Assembly (NCBI GenBank): GCA_046052345.1 | Contig: JBJOMN010000044.1 | Coordinates: 52,397 to 116,396 of the forward strand | Source: Pollutiaquabacter sp046052345 | GTDB lineage: Bacteria; Bacteroidota; Bacteroidia; AKYH767-A; 2013-40CM-41-45 | Direction: 5' to 3' | Length of the DNA: 64,000 nt | Shown: positions 47,826 through 57,203 of the stretch, in pieces | Layout of the letters: each line of letters opens with the position of its first letter | How positions within the stretch are numbered: position 1 is the stretch's first letter | Notes under the pieces: model-generated | Told to the model about the DNA's origin: nothing | Databases searched by the model: none | What the model saw: the letters and a program-made list of their open reading frames with translations, nothing else | Made by a program: the position numbers and the translations under genes

Positions 47826-49196
47826 TCAGGCACCCTGCTGCCTGAGCCTTCTTTTGAATGCATAATAGACCGGGACACCGATCAGCACGATGATCAGTCC
47901 GTAGAGGCAGTAATCCATCTTGTGCAGGAACATCACTCCGACCACCCAGACTGCGAGCAGGATGTAAATGGCCGGTAAAACGGGATAGCCGAATGCTTTG
48001 TAGGGACGTTCCATTTCAGGGCGTTTCTTCCGTAGAACGAACAGGCCGATGATGGTCAGGGCATAAAAGATCATCACTACGAACATGATGTAGTCCAGGA
48101 GACTGCCGTAGGTGCCTGAAAAGCACAGCAGACAAGCCCAGATGCACTGCATGGTGAGCGCATTGGCCGGCACTCCGTTCTTGTTCAGACGGCCTGCGGA
48201 TTTGAAGAAGAAGCCGTCATTTGCCATCGCATAATACACACGTCCGGCCGTGAAGATGATGCCGTTGAGACAGCCGAAGGTGGAGATCATGATCATCGCC
48301 GCCATGAACAGCTTCCCATTGTCGCCGAGAATGGTCTGCATGAGCAAGGTGGCGACGCGGTCGTTCTCCGCGTTCTGGATGGCGGGCATCGGAAGGACAT
48401 AAACGTATGCGATGTTTGCCAGTATATAAAGTAAGAGTACGCTGGAGGTTCCCAGGAAGAGGGACAAGGGGAGATTCCTCTGAGGGCGATCCACTTCGCC
48501 GGCGGTATAGGTGATGTTGTTCCAGGCGTCGGCGGAGAACAGAGCGCCGGTCATGGCCGCTCCGAAAATTCCGATGGTGGAGATGTCCATCACATCGGGA
48601 AATGCCGGAGAGAAATGCGACCAGTCGCCCATTCCGTTGAATCCGAACCACAAGCCGAGTCCGATAAGCAGGAAGAGCGCAAGGATTTTCGTGATGGTGA
48701 AGATGTTCTGCAGGAAGGCGCTGGCCTTCAATTCGCCGTAATTATAGACCGTAAGGCCGATGACCAGAGCTACGGCGAGGAGCTGCTGTGTGTTGACGTG
48801 GACCGGGCCGAGACTAATCAATACATTCTCCGGGGAAATAGCAGGCAGGAATACTCCCGTGAATTTCGCAAATGCGACTGCGACCGCCGCGATGGTCCCG
48901 GTCTGGATGACCGAAAATAACGCCCAGCCATACAGGAAACCCGGAAGAGGGCCGAAGGCTTCCCGGAGGTAGATGTATTGTCCGCCGGCCTTCGGCATCA
49001 TCGCGGATAACTCACCGTAGCTGAGGGCTCCAAGAACAGTGATGACTGCAGTAAGGATCCAGGCGAGCAGCAGCAGGCCGGGAGAGCCGCCGACGTCACG
49101 TGCGATTCCGGCTGAAACGATGAAGATCCCCGAACCAATCATCGATCCGGCAATTATCGTCGTTGAATCCAGCAGGGAGAGTTTTTTGTTGGACAT
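47826..49196 (-). CDS. APC-superfamily amino-acid permease
   Basis: About 456 residues from ATG 49196 (MSNKKLSLLDSTTIIAGSMI); longer readings overlap the pyrF leader. Twelve predicted membrane helices; the helix-1 substrate loop GSMIGSGIFIVSAGIARDVG and helix-6 region FGAAMTGALFSADAWNNITY are those of the LAT/YfnA-type APC family. It is followed by a terminator and divergent from pyrF. The substrate is probably an amino acid but is not predictable. Confidence 0.88.
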   Translation of the reverse strand: MSNKKLSLLDSTTIIAGSMIGSGIFIVSAGIARDVGGSPGLLLLAWILTAVITVLGALSYGELSAMMPKAGGQYIYLREAFGPLPGFLYGWALFSVIQTGTIAAVAVAFAKFTGVFLPAISPENVLISLGPVHVNTQQLLAVALVIGLTVYNYGELKASAFLQNIFTITKILALFLLIGLGLWFGFNGMGDWSHFSPAFPDVMDISTIGIFGAAMTGALFSADAWNNITYTAGEVDRPQRNLPLSLFLGTSSVLLLYILANIAYVYVLPMPAIQNAENDRVATLLMQTILGDNGKLFMAAMIMISTFGCLNGIIFTAGRVYYAMANDGFFFKSAGRLNKNGVPANALTMQCIWACLLCFSGTYGSLLDYIMFVVMIFYALTIIGLFVLRKKRPEMERPYKAFGYPVLPAIYILLAVWVVGVMFLHKMDYCLYGLIIVLIGVPVYYAFKRRLRQQGA

Positions 49197-49242
49197 GTTA
49201 TAGTGTTTGGGGAAAGGTAAAAAAATACTTCGCGATGAATGG

Positions 49243-49250
49243 TATCTTTG
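49243..49250 (+). promoter_or_regulatory. -7 element abutting the pyrF start codon
   Basis: TATCTTTG, perfect TAnnTTTG, ending 4 bases before the pyrF ATG at 49255. If used, transcription would begin at or within a base or two of the start codon, giving a leaderless mRNA. Confidence 0.4.
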
Positions 49251-49254
49251 TCGT

Positions 49255-50079
49255 ATGGATGCCCAAGGACTTTTCAACCTCATCATCGAGCGAAATTCGT
49301 TTCTGTGTGTCGGTTTGGATCCCGACCCTGATAAGATGCCCGCATGTATCAAGGGCTCGGACGACATCCTTTTCGAATTCTGCTCCAGGATCATCGATGC
49401 CACGAGGGATCTGTGCGTAGCCTATAAGCCCAATCTCGCTTTCTTCGAGCAATACGGTGCTGACGGCTGGAGGTCGCTCGAGAGGATCGTACGGCATATC
49501 GGCGACAGACATCTGGTCATCGCGGACGCCAAGCGCGGAGATATCGGGAACACTTCGGCCATGTATGCCCGTGCCTTTTTCGAAACACTAGGCGCCGATG
49601 CCGTCACCGTTGCACCCTATATGGGACGCGATTCCATAACGCCCTTCCTTTCTTTTCCCGGAAAGTGGACGGTAGTGCTGGCGCTCACCAGCAACAAGGG
49701 CAGTGAGGATTTCCAGATGCTCCGGTTGATGGAAGATCAGCCCGCCAGTTTCCTGTTTGAAAAAGTGCTCAAAGAGGTCTCCTCCTGGGGGACGGAAGAC
49801 CAGCTGATGTTCGTGGTGGGCGCGACGCATCCCGGATTTTTCAAAACCGTGCGGAAGATCGTACCCGGCCATTTCCTGTTGGTTCCGGGAGTGGGAGCGC
49901 AAGGCGGTGACCTGGAGTCCGTTTGTGAGGCCGGAATGAACAGCCGATGCGGATTGCTGGTCAATTCCTCACGTCAGATACTGTATGCCTCGGACGGTGA
50001 TGATTTCGCGGAAATGGCACGCAAAGAAGCGGAGAAAGTGCGCGACAGTATGGCTGCAATCCTGAAAAGCCGCTTTTGA
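49255..50079 (+). CDS. pyrF: Orotidine 5'-phosphate decarboxylase (long type)
   Basis: 274 residues from ATG 49255 (MDAQGLFNLIIERNSFLCVG). Motifs are GLDPDPDKMPA, AYKPNLAFFEQYG (first Lys), and IADAKRGDIGNTS, the catalytic DxKxxD. The length and sequence fit the mycobacterial-type subfamily 2 of PyrF, common in Bacteroidota. It makes UMP from OMP in pyrimidine synthesis. Divergent from the permease; the DUF2851 gene follows 42 bases later. Confidence 0.95.
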   Translation: MDAQGLFNLIIERNSFLCVGLDPDPDKMPACIKGSDDILFEFCSRIIDATRDLCVAYKPNLAFFEQYGADGWRSLERIVRHIGDRHLVIADAKRGDIGNTSAMYARAFFETLGADAVTVAPYMGRDSITPFLSFPGKWTVVLALTSNKGSEDFQMLRLMEDQPASFLFEKVLKEVSSWGTEDQLMFVVGATHPGFFKTVRKIVPGHFLLVPGVGAQGGDLESVCEAGMNSRCGLLVNSSRQILYASDGDDFAEMARKEAEKVRDSMAAILKSRF

Positions 50080-50121
50080 TGGACATGTCAAGGTTGCCTG
50101 CGGGTTTACCTTGCAACCATC

Positions 50122-51429
50122 ATGACGGAGTCTTTTCTTCATTATCTCTGGTTACACCAGCAGTTGCAGCATGAAAAACTGCGTACCGTGGACGGCGAGA
50201 CCGTCGAGGTACTTCATCCCGGTCTTCACAACCATCATGCAGGTCCTGATTTTTTCAATGCACGGCTGCGTATCGGTGCCACACAGTGGGTCGGTAACGT
50301 AGAGATCCATCTGCACTCTTCCGACTGGATCCGGCACGGACACCAGGAGGATCCTGCGTATTCCAATTGCATCCTGCATGTCGTCTGGAGGCATGATGAA
50401 CCGGTGTGCGACATCGACGGGGTTGTGCTGACCACCCTCGAGCTGTACGACAAATTCGACGTTCTGCTTGCGAAAAATTACAGTACGTTGCTGCAGCAGG
50501 AGCGTTTCATCCCTTGCGAAGACAGATTGACCTCCGTCGACGACATCTCACGGTCGTTGGTGCTTGACCGTATGATGGTGGAACGGCTGGAGTACCGGGC
50601 GGGTCTTATGGTTCGACTGTTGGAAGCGACTACGTGGCATTGGGAGGAAGCATTTTTCCATGCGTTAGCCAGGAACTTCGGTTTTCACGTGAACTCCGAT
50701 CCCTTCGAACGGTTGGCCCGTTCGGTGCCATACACGGCTTTGCTCCGACTGCGTGAGCGTCTGCTATCGTTGGAGGCGCTTCTTTTCGGTCAGGCGGGAT
50801 TCCTGAATGACGACATGAAGGACGATTATCCCCGGCTTCTCAGGGAGGAGTTCCTTTTCCTGCGGCATAAGATGAAACTGCATGCGTTGCCGAGTCCCGG
50901 CTGGCGATTTCTTCGCCTGCATCCTGCCAACTTCCCCACACTGCGTATCGCACAGTTGGCAATGGTATTGCACGTATCATTTCCCGTGTTCCAGCGTTGC
51001 GCCGAGGCGCACTCTCTCCCCGATCTTTTCGATGTATTCCGTCACGGTGTCTCGACCTACTGGCGCTCCCATCTGAGGCCGGATATTCCTACTTCCGATG
51101 CTCCCCGTATGATGGGGGATGATGCGATCCGACTGATTGTCATCAATACCGTAGTGCCCTTCCTGTTTCTGCGTGGCAAACGTACCGGCGATGATAAGAT
51201 GTGCGAGCGCGCAGTGTCATGGCTGATGCAGTTGCCGGCCGAAGACAACCGGATTGTTCGTCAATGGCGTACGGCAGGTTGGCAGCCTCTTGATGCCGGA
51301 CAATCCCAAGCGCTCTTACACCTGCATGAGCACTATTGCTCCCTCAAAAAATGCCTAACTTGCAGTATTGGTCACAAACTCGTTGGTGAGCGGCATACCC
51401 TTGCAACGGCGGACGACCTGCCTTCCTGA
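50122..51429 (+). CDS. DUF2851-family protein
   Basis: 435 residues without signal peptide or membrane helices. The DUF2851 start is clear: FLHYLWLHQQLQHEKLRTVD, GLHNHHAGPDFFNARLRIG, WVGNVEIHLHSSDWIRHGH and YSNCILHVVWRHDE. Conserved His/Asp residues (HNHHAGPDF, VEIHLHSSDW) suggest a PD-(D/E)XK-like or metal-binding site in the N-terminal part. The family is nearly confined to Bacteroidota and uncharacterised. The C terminus has CLTCSIGHK, a possible Cys site. Confidence 0.9.
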   Translation: MTESFLHYLWLHQQLQHEKLRTVDGETVEVLHPGLHNHHAGPDFFNARLRIGATQWVGNVEIHLHSSDWIRHGHQEDPAYSNCILHVVWRHDEPVCDIDGVVLTTLELYDKFDVLLAKNYSTLLQQERFIPCEDRLTSVDDISRSLVLDRMMVERLEYRAGLMVRLLEATTWHWEEAFFHALARNFGFHVNSDPFERLARSVPYTALLRLRERLLSLEALLFGQAGFLNDDMKDDYPRLLREEFLFLRHKMKLHALPSPGWRFLRLHPANFPTLRIAQLAMVLHVSFPVFQRCAEAHSLPDLFDVFRHGVSTYWRSHLRPDIPTSDAPRMMGDDAIRLIVINTVVPFLFLRGKRTGDDKMCERAVSWLMQLPAEDNRIVRQWRTAGWQPLDAGQSQALLHLHEHYCSLKKCLTCSIGHKLVGERHTLATADDLPS

Positions 51430-51462
51430 TTTACGCGCTTCCCGTAGCGGGGACAACCTGTA

Positions 51463-53697
51463 ATGCAACCGAAGAAACCGATCGGCTTTTTGATTTCCAT
51501 ATCCCGCAGAGCGGCATTTTTGCTGGCCTTCTTTTCGCTGCCTGACGTATCTGCACAGCAATGGATTCCTTTAGGGCCTTTCGCGTTGCCTGCATTATCA
51601 TCCCCCGCGGATGTCGCTTCAGCTCAGGCCGGAGGAATCGGTCGAGTAGGGGTTCTCCGTTTTCCTGCCAAAGCAAATTCGAAACGGCTTTTCTTATCTA
51701 CGCCCTTTGATCGCTACCGTGTCTCTAAGAACGGCGGTGCGTCCTGGAGTCGGCCCGAATTAAAAGGTCTGCCGGCGTCCGGTGTTTCCGACATGGTGTT
51801 TCAGGGATGCCGTAAACTGCTGGTTTCGACAGGTGACGCTGATTGCATCCTGAATCCGGACGGGCCTTCTCTGAATAGTGAATACTGCCAGTCAAGAGGC
51901 CTCTACCGTTCGACCGACAATGGTCGTACATGGGACGGACCGATCGGCAGTTGGTTTGATGTTTCCGGCCGACTTCTGCCCGACTTCTGGAAGTATCCCT
52001 CCCTGAAGGTCTGCCGTAAGCTGGTGGCTGTTCCGGGAAGTCGTCGGATGTTACTGGCCTTGGTCTATACCTGTGATCCGCGTAAGCGCACTTTCGATGC
52101 CACTGTTTTCCGGAGTGATGATGCAGGAAGGAGCTGGCAGGCCGTCCTCGAGGTTCCGGACGGTTGCTTCCGCGACCTTGTGTTCTCTTCGGATCGTACG
52201 GAGACTGTTTACGTTGGCGGCAGAACGGTTTTCCGTTCCATGGACAGCGGCAAGACCTGGGAATCCATGCAGCGTTTCGGACTTCCTCCCGATTCGCTCG
52301 TCAGCCGTTGCGAACTGGCAGTATCAGGAGCGGCCCGGGGCCGCCTGTATGTACTTGTGGCACTCCGTTCGGGAAAGGTCAGCCAACTCTACATGAAGGA
52401 GCCTTTCGAGGACACCTTACGGCTGGCGGCAACCGGTCCGGCCAGTCCCGAGTGGCGCACCGCCCTTGCCGTCGAACATGCGGATGGAGATATGATCTAT
52501 TTCTCCGCCGGCAACAAAGTGAACAGGTTCCAAAAGAACGGACAGTCACGTTCCGCTGTTTTCGCCGGCGCCGGACTTCATGACGATGTACATGAGCTGA
52601 CAGCCTCGCCGGATGAAAAGTGCGTCTATGCTTCCACGGACGGGGGACTCGGTGTCACCACGGACGGCGGCAAATCGTGGAAGCTGCTGTACGACGGCCT
52701 GAATGTCTCAGAATGTTGGGGAGTGGCCATGTGTGCCGATACTCAGCGACTGTGCATACTTGCCGGATTGCAGGATGCCGGTACCATTCAACTTGAATTC
52801 CCTGCTGCGGAGATCCTGAAGTCGTCGAACGGAGACCCCTCTTCTCCCGGTGCGTTCAAGTGGGAGATAGTCCGCGGAGGTGACGGCATGAAGCCTGCGA
52901 TTCATCCGCTGTCGTCCGGACTGAAGTACACGACAGACGGCAACAACAACCTTAACTTCCGGTGGGACCGTGTAACGAATTCGTGGCAGCCGCTTCGTCT
53001 GCCTGCCGGCAGACAGGCCGAATACCTTCGCCCGTTTGTCACAGACCCAATGGATACCGCCATTCTATACACAGGATATGATGACCTGTTCCGTTCTTCT
53101 GACGGCGGCCGCTCTTGGGCCCCTCTAGGGATCCCCAAGGTAAGACCTGAGCAGAAAATCATCGCAGTTTGTGTTTCACCCTCCGATACCCGCATCATCT
53201 ATGCAGCCTTTTCCCAGCCGGCTTGGTCGGACAGCGTGTTCGGTAAATTGTTCAGGACATCCGACGGGGGTAAGACCTGGGAAGACATCTCCATCGGACT
53301 TCGCGGCGCTGCTTGGAACTCGCTTACGTCGATCACCGTGCATCCTCAGGATCCCTATCGCATCGTAGCGGGATTCCGAGGAGGCTGGTCCGTAAAGGCC
53401 ATGCAGTCGGAGAGGGGAGGGGAGGCTGGCTCCTGGAGGGATATATCTGCAGGACTTCCCGGGAGCGGCGACGTGAATGCTCTTTGTTTTGATCCTGTGC
53501 GTACGGACGACCTCTATGCTGCCACGCATGAGGGCGTCTGGCGAAAGACGTCGGACGCCGCTTGGGCCGATTTCAACGGAAACATGCCGTGGGTCTTCAC
53601 CTCCGATTTGTCCATCGATTCCGGAGGCAGGTTCCTGCTGGCGGGAACCCACGGCGCCGGTGTCTGGATCAGCGGAATCACGCCGAACGGCCGTTGA
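51463..53697 (+). CDS. Secreted BNR/sortilin-like repeat protein
   Basis: 744 residues. Signal-like start with charged leader then FLLAFFSLPDVSAQ. At least seven Asp-box repeats of the form S/T-x-D-x-G-x-S/T-W are visible: SKNGGASW, STDNGRTW, RSDDAGRSW, SMDSGKTW, TTDGGKSW, SSDGGRSW, TSDGGKTW, spread over the length, as in VPS10/sortilin-type beta-propellers. No recognisable type IX C-terminal sorting domain follows the final strand (LLAGTHGAGVWISGI). Probably an exported propeller of unknown ligand. Confidence 0.82.
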   Translation: MQPKKPIGFLISISRRAAFLLAFFSLPDVSAQQWIPLGPFALPALSSPADVASAQAGGIGRVGVLRFPAKANSKRLFLSTPFDRYRVSKNGGASWSRPELKGLPASGVSDMVFQGCRKLLVSTGDADCILNPDGPSLNSEYCQSRGLYRSTDNGRTWDGPIGSWFDVSGRLLPDFWKYPSLKVCRKLVAVPGSRRMLLALVYTCDPRKRTFDATVFRSDDAGRSWQAVLEVPDGCFRDLVFSSDRTETVYVGGRTVFRSMDSGKTWESMQRFGLPPDSLVSRCELAVSGAARGRLYVLVALRSGKVSQLYMKEPFEDTLRLAATGPASPEWRTALAVEHADGDMIYFSAGNKVNRFQKNGQSRSAVFAGAGLHDDVHELTASPDEKCVYASTDGGLGVTTDGGKSWKLLYDGLNVSECWGVAMCADTQRLCILAGLQDAGTIQLEFPAAEILKSSNGDPSSPGAFKWEIVRGGDGMKPAIHPLSSGLKYTTDGNNNLNFRWDRVTNSWQPLRLPAGRQAEYLRPFVTDPMDTAILYTGYDDLFRSSDGGRSWAPLGIPKVRPEQKIIAVCVSPSDTRIIYAAFSQPAWSDSVFGKLFRTSDGGKTWEDISIGLRGAAWNSLTSITVHPQDPYRIVAGFRGGWSVKAMQSERGGEAGSWRDISAGLPGSGDVNALCFDPVRTDDLYAATHEGVWRKTSDAAWADFNGNMPWVFTSDLSIDSGGRFLLAGTHGAGVWISGITPNGR

Positions 53698-53751
53698 TAC
53701 TATTTGAGAGCGACTTGTCCGCCCCTTCCCTCGGATTAGTAACTTGCCGTT

Positions 53752-54786
53752 ATGAATTCCGACAGGCTGCGCCTATTGAGTCTTAACTTCAAGTATTTCC
53801 ACAAGCTCTATTTCGCTATCGGATCAGTACTCGCTGTGCTGGTTATCGGTGTGCTTGGTTATGTCGTGCTGGAGGGTTACGGTTGGCTGGACGCGATATA
53901 CATGACTGTGATCACCGTAGGTACGGTCGGTTTCCGCGAAGTGAACGATCTTGACACATCCGGCAAGATTTTCACCGTTTTCCTGATACTTTTCTCGTTG
54001 GGCACTTTCGCCTATGCGCTTACGGTCATCACACGCTATATCATCGAAGGGGAATTCCAACTTTATTTCAGACACTATATGTTGAACAAGGAGATCCAGA
54101 AAATCAGCAATCATGTCATCGTTTGCGGTTACGGTCGCAACGGCCGTCAGGCCTGCGACCAGTTGCGGTCCGGACATCTGCAGTTCGTAGCCGTGGAAAG
54201 CAATCCTGAAATCGTGGCTCATATACGCGAAGAGAACAACGTCCTCTTTGTCGAAGGTGACGCGACCAACGACGAAGTGCTGGTCCAGGCGGGCATCGAC
54301 CGGGCGCAGGCCCTGATCACCGCTTTGCCCAGCGATGCGGCCAACGTGTTCGTCGTGCTCACCGCCCGCGACCGTAATCCTAAACTGAAGATCATCAGCC
54401 GTGCCAGTGACGACGCTTCGGAGCACAAGCTTAAACGTGCAGGAGCCGACAACGTCATCATGCCCGATCGCATCGGCGGAACCCATATGGCGGCATTGAT
54501 CACCAAGCCGGACGTGCTGGAGCTGATCGACCACATCACCGGCACGCTCAACGTCAGGCTGGAGGAGATCCTCTGCAGTTCGCTGTCGCAGGAGATGCAG
54601 GGAAAGACCATACGCGAGTTGGAGGTCCGCAACCGTACAGGGGCGAATATCATCGCCATGAAACGTTCCGACGGCGACTACGAGATCAATCCTACGCCGG
54701 ACACTGTCATGCAGCCCGGCACCAAGCTGTTTGTGCTTGGAACCCCGGAGCAGGTCGTTAAGTTCAAGGAGTCCTTGCGTTCATGA
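53752..54786 (+). CDS. Potassium channel-like protein with RCK (TrkA-N/TrkA-C) domains
   Basis: 344 residues. Two membrane helices (about 15-38 and 70-95) flank a pore helix and filter reading TVITVGTVGFREV; then a TrkA-N Rossmann domain (VIVCGYGRNGRQACDQL, FVEGDATNDEVLVQAG) at about 118-235 and a TrkA-C domain to the end. The filter is TVGFR in place of the usual TVGYG/TVGFG, so potassium selectivity is uncertain. Similar to MthK-type channels in order. Overlaps the next gene by 4 bases. Confidence 0.85.
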   Translation: MNSDRLRLLSLNFKYFHKLYFAIGSVLAVLVIGVLGYVVLEGYGWLDAIYMTVITVGTVGFREVNDLDTSGKIFTVFLILFSLGTFAYALTVITRYIIEGEFQLYFRHYMLNKEIQKISNHVIVCGYGRNGRQACDQLRSGHLQFVAVESNPEIVAHIREENNVLFVEGDATNDEVLVQAGIDRAQALITALPSDAANVFVVLTARDRNPKLKIISRASDDASEHKLKRAGADNVIMPDRIGGTHMAALITKPDVLELIDHITGTLNVRLEEILCSSLSQEMQGKTIRELEVRNRTGANIIAMKRSDGDYEINPTPDTVMQPGTKLFVLGTPEQVVKFKESLRS

Positions 54787-55697
54787 AAACAGTGCTCGTA
54801 ACCGGAGGTAACGGGCTGCTGGGACAGAAGGTGGTCTACGATCTCGTCGGCAGGGAGGGGGTTCGATGTATCTCCACAGGTCTCGGCAAGAACCGTATGG
54901 CCCTGAAAGAAGGGTACGTTTATCAGGAACTCGATGTGACCGACCGGGCAGCCGTGCTCGCCGCCATGGAGCGTTGGCGTCCGGATGCAGTCGTCCATAC
55001 CGCGGCACTGACCAATGTCGACGCATGCGAACAGCGACGCGAGGAGGCTGTGCTTATCAATGTTACCGCTGTGCATCAATTGGCGGAAATCTGCAGGGAT
55101 TTCGGAACCCATCTCGTGCATCTTTCCACCGATTTCGTCTTCGACGGAAACGACGGCCCCTATGCTGAATCCGACCCGCTCCATCCGCTCAGTCATTATG
55201 CAGTGACCAAAGCCGAAGGTGAACGCCGGGTGATGGAAGCCGGTGGTTCGTGGAGCATCCTTCGCACCATCATCATCTACGGAGTCGTGGACGACAACAG
55301 CCGCTCCAATGTAGTGTTGTGGGTGTATAATGCCCTCAAGCAAGGCAGGGAGATAACGGTCATCAAGGACCAGTTCCGTTCTCCTACATTAGCCGAGGAT
55401 CTGGCCCGAGCCTGTGTGTCCGCCGCATTGTCAAGAAGTCAGGGCATTTACCACGTATCCGGCAGGGAGACGATGTGCATCCTCGATATGGCCCTGATTG
55501 TTGCCGATTTCTTCGGACTGGACCCATCACCGATAAGACCGATTGCGAGTGCGGAACTGCGACAGCCTGCCCTTCGCCCGCCGGTGACTGGATTCATCAT
55601 CCGGAAGGCGGAACGAGAGCTGGATTTTCGGCCTTCCACATTCTTGGAGGGACTCGCTGTAGTAAAAAAACAGCTGTTAGTGTTTGGCGATTCCTGA
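54783..55697 (+). CDS. NAD(P)-dependent sugar reductase/epimerase, RmlD-like SDR
   Basis: 304 residues. Extended SDR: TGGNGLLGQKV nucleotide loop, LDVTDRAAVLAAM, VVHTAALTNVDACEQ, LSTDFVFDGNDGPYAESD and HYAVTKAEGE (YxxxK catalytic pair), and SWSILRTIIIYG. This is the RmlD (dTDP-4-dehydrorhamnose reductase) substrate-binding layout, though no other rml genes are near, so the substrate is open; MAT2B-like members also share it. Translationally coupled to the channel gene (ATGA). Confidence 0.82.
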   Translation: MKTVLVTGGNGLLGQKVVYDLVGREGVRCISTGLGKNRMALKEGYVYQELDVTDRAAVLAAMERWRPDAVVHTAALTNVDACEQRREEAVLINVTAVHQLAEICRDFGTHLVHLSTDFVFDGNDGPYAESDPLHPLSHYAVTKAEGERRVMEAGGSWSILRTIIIYGVVDDNSRSNVVLWVYNALKQGREITVIKDQFRSPTLAEDLARACVSAALSRSQGIYHVSGRETMCILDMALIVADFFGLDPSPIRPIASAELRQPALRPPVTGFIIRKAERELDFRPSTFLEGLAVVKKQLLVFGDS

Positions 55698-55719
55698 CGG
55701 CAACCGTTAATTCGCCGCG

Positions 55720-56628
55720 GTGGCTAAAAAACAAAAGGGCACTTCCCGTTACAGACTACGCTGGAAGGACCATTTTTCCTTCACCGTCCAGGAGACAAAG
55801 GGACTTTACCTTCTGCTAGGGCTCTTATCACTCGAAGTATCGTATTTATACTATCTCAGAAACTTCAGCCGACCCGCCTTGCCCTCCGGTTGGGAGAAGC
55901 TCGCGATAATCGCGGACTCGGTAACAGCCCGGATGCAGGCTGACCATCCGCACCGAAGAGAACATTCTTCGGATAAAACCGGACGAGGAGGTGATACTCT
56001 TTACAAGTTCGATCCGAACAGCATCGGTAAGCACGGCTGGATGAAATTGGGGCTTTCTTCCCGGCAGGCGGATGCGGTTCTTGCGTACCGCAGCAAGTCC
56101 GGAGGCTTCCGCGACAAGTCAGAGCTGTCGCATGTGAAAGTCATTTCTCCTGAATTGCTCCAAAGGTGGGACGGTTTTGTGGCGCTTCCTGATTCGTCGG
56201 TGTCTTCGGCGACTCCCCGAAAAACCGTTGTTGCCGATGTGAATTTGTCCGACAGTTCCGCATTCGACCGTATTCGGGGAATTGGTCCCTCACTGGCAGG
56301 AAGGATCGTACGGTACAGGGAGCGTCTTGGCGGCTTCAGGTATCCGGAACAGGTTCGGGAGGTGTATGGGGTCAGTGATTCTTTATGGCAGATTCTTTCA
56401 CCACGGTTGGTCATTTCCCCAAATCCCGTACTGCGGTTGCTGGATCTGAATACTGCCGATGCCGATTCATTGAAGGCCCATCCGTATATCGGTTACAGGA
56501 TTGCCGTTCAGATCCTGAACTATCGACGTCAGCATTTGTTCAGGAGTGTTGATGAACTGAAGCGACTCCCGTTGGTGTCGGAGGAAATTTACCGTAAACT
56601 TGCGCCGTACCTGAAAACGGGCGATTGA
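55720..56628 (+). CDS. Membrane-anchored helix-hairpin-helix protein (ComEA-like)
   Basis: 302 residues from a GTG. A basic N terminus is followed by one membrane helix (about 29-48, GLYLLLGLLSLEVSYLYYL), a variable linker, then three HhH units: LGLSSRQADAVLAYRSKSGG, IRGIGPSLAGRIVRYRERLG and HPYIGYRIAVQILNYRRQH. The repeated GxGxxxAxxIxxYR pattern binds DNA backbone in ComEA. Bacteroidota carry such proteins widely; a role in DNA uptake is possible but no other com genes are adjacent. Confidence 0.85.
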   Translation: MAKKQKGTSRYRLRWKDHFSFTVQETKGLYLLLGLLSLEVSYLYYLRNFSRPALPSGWEKLAIIADSVTARMQADHPHRREHSSDKTGRGGDTLYKFDPNSIGKHGWMKLGLSSRQADAVLAYRSKSGGFRDKSELSHVKVISPELLQRWDGFVALPDSSVSSATPRKTVVADVNLSDSSAFDRIRGIGPSLAGRIVRYRERLGGFRYPEQVREVYGVSDSLWQILSPRLVISPNPVLRLLDLNTADADSLKAHPYIGYRIAVQILNYRRQHLFRSVDELKRLPLVSEEIYRKLAPYLKTGD

Positions 56629-56656
56629 GCCCCGCACGTACCCCCGTCTTGTAGCC

Positions 56657-57187
56657 ATGGATTTGGAAAAACGCGTTCGAGATGCCATCCGCGATATACC
56701 GGACTTCCCCAAGCCGGGTATTCTCTTCAAGGATATAACACCTGTCCTCCAGGACCCCGCTTTGTGCGATGCCATAGCCGCTTCCATCCATGAGCGGTTC
56801 GTCGGTCAGGGGATTGATGCCGTGGTGGGAATTGAAAGCCGGGGTTTCCTGTTCGGGATGCTCGTGGCCCAGAAATTCGGCGTGCCCTTCGTTCCTGTGC
56901 GCAAGAAAGGGAAGCTGCCGGCAAAGACCTTGTCCTACGAATATGAACTGGAGTATGGCAGCGCCGTCGTGGAGATCCATGAAGACGCTTTGCCGAAAGG
57001 TGCCCGTGTACTCATTCATGATGACTTGCTCGCAACCGGCGGAACAGCCGATGCAGCAGCTGTTCTGGTCTCCCGGTTGGGGGCACAAACGGCCGGTTTC
57101 GCCTTCCTCGTGGGATTGGATTTTCTCTCCGGGCGCAATATCATCAGCAGGCATAGCGATGCCATCTATACCATAGTCAGTTACTGA
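56657..57187 (+). CDS. apt: Adenine phosphoribosyltransferase
   Basis: 176 residues. Typical APRT segments: IPDFPKPGILFKDITPVLQD, GIESRGFLFGMLVAQKFGVP, FVPVRKKGKLPAKTLSYEY and the PRPP loop VLIHDDLLATGGTADAA. It makes AMP from adenine in purine salvage. Sits 28 bases after the HhH gene and 16 before the acyl-CoA dehydrogenase. Confidence 0.95.
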   Translation: MDLEKRVRDAIRDIPDFPKPGILFKDITPVLQDPALCDAIAASIHERFVGQGIDAVVGIESRGFLFGMLVAQKFGVPFVPVRKKGKLPAKTLSYEYELEYGSAVVEIHEDALPKGARVLIHDDLLATGGTADAAAVLVSRLGAQTAGFAFLVGLDFLSGRNIISRHSDAIYTIVSY

Positions 57188-57203
57188 TCAATTCTTTCTT
57201 ATC

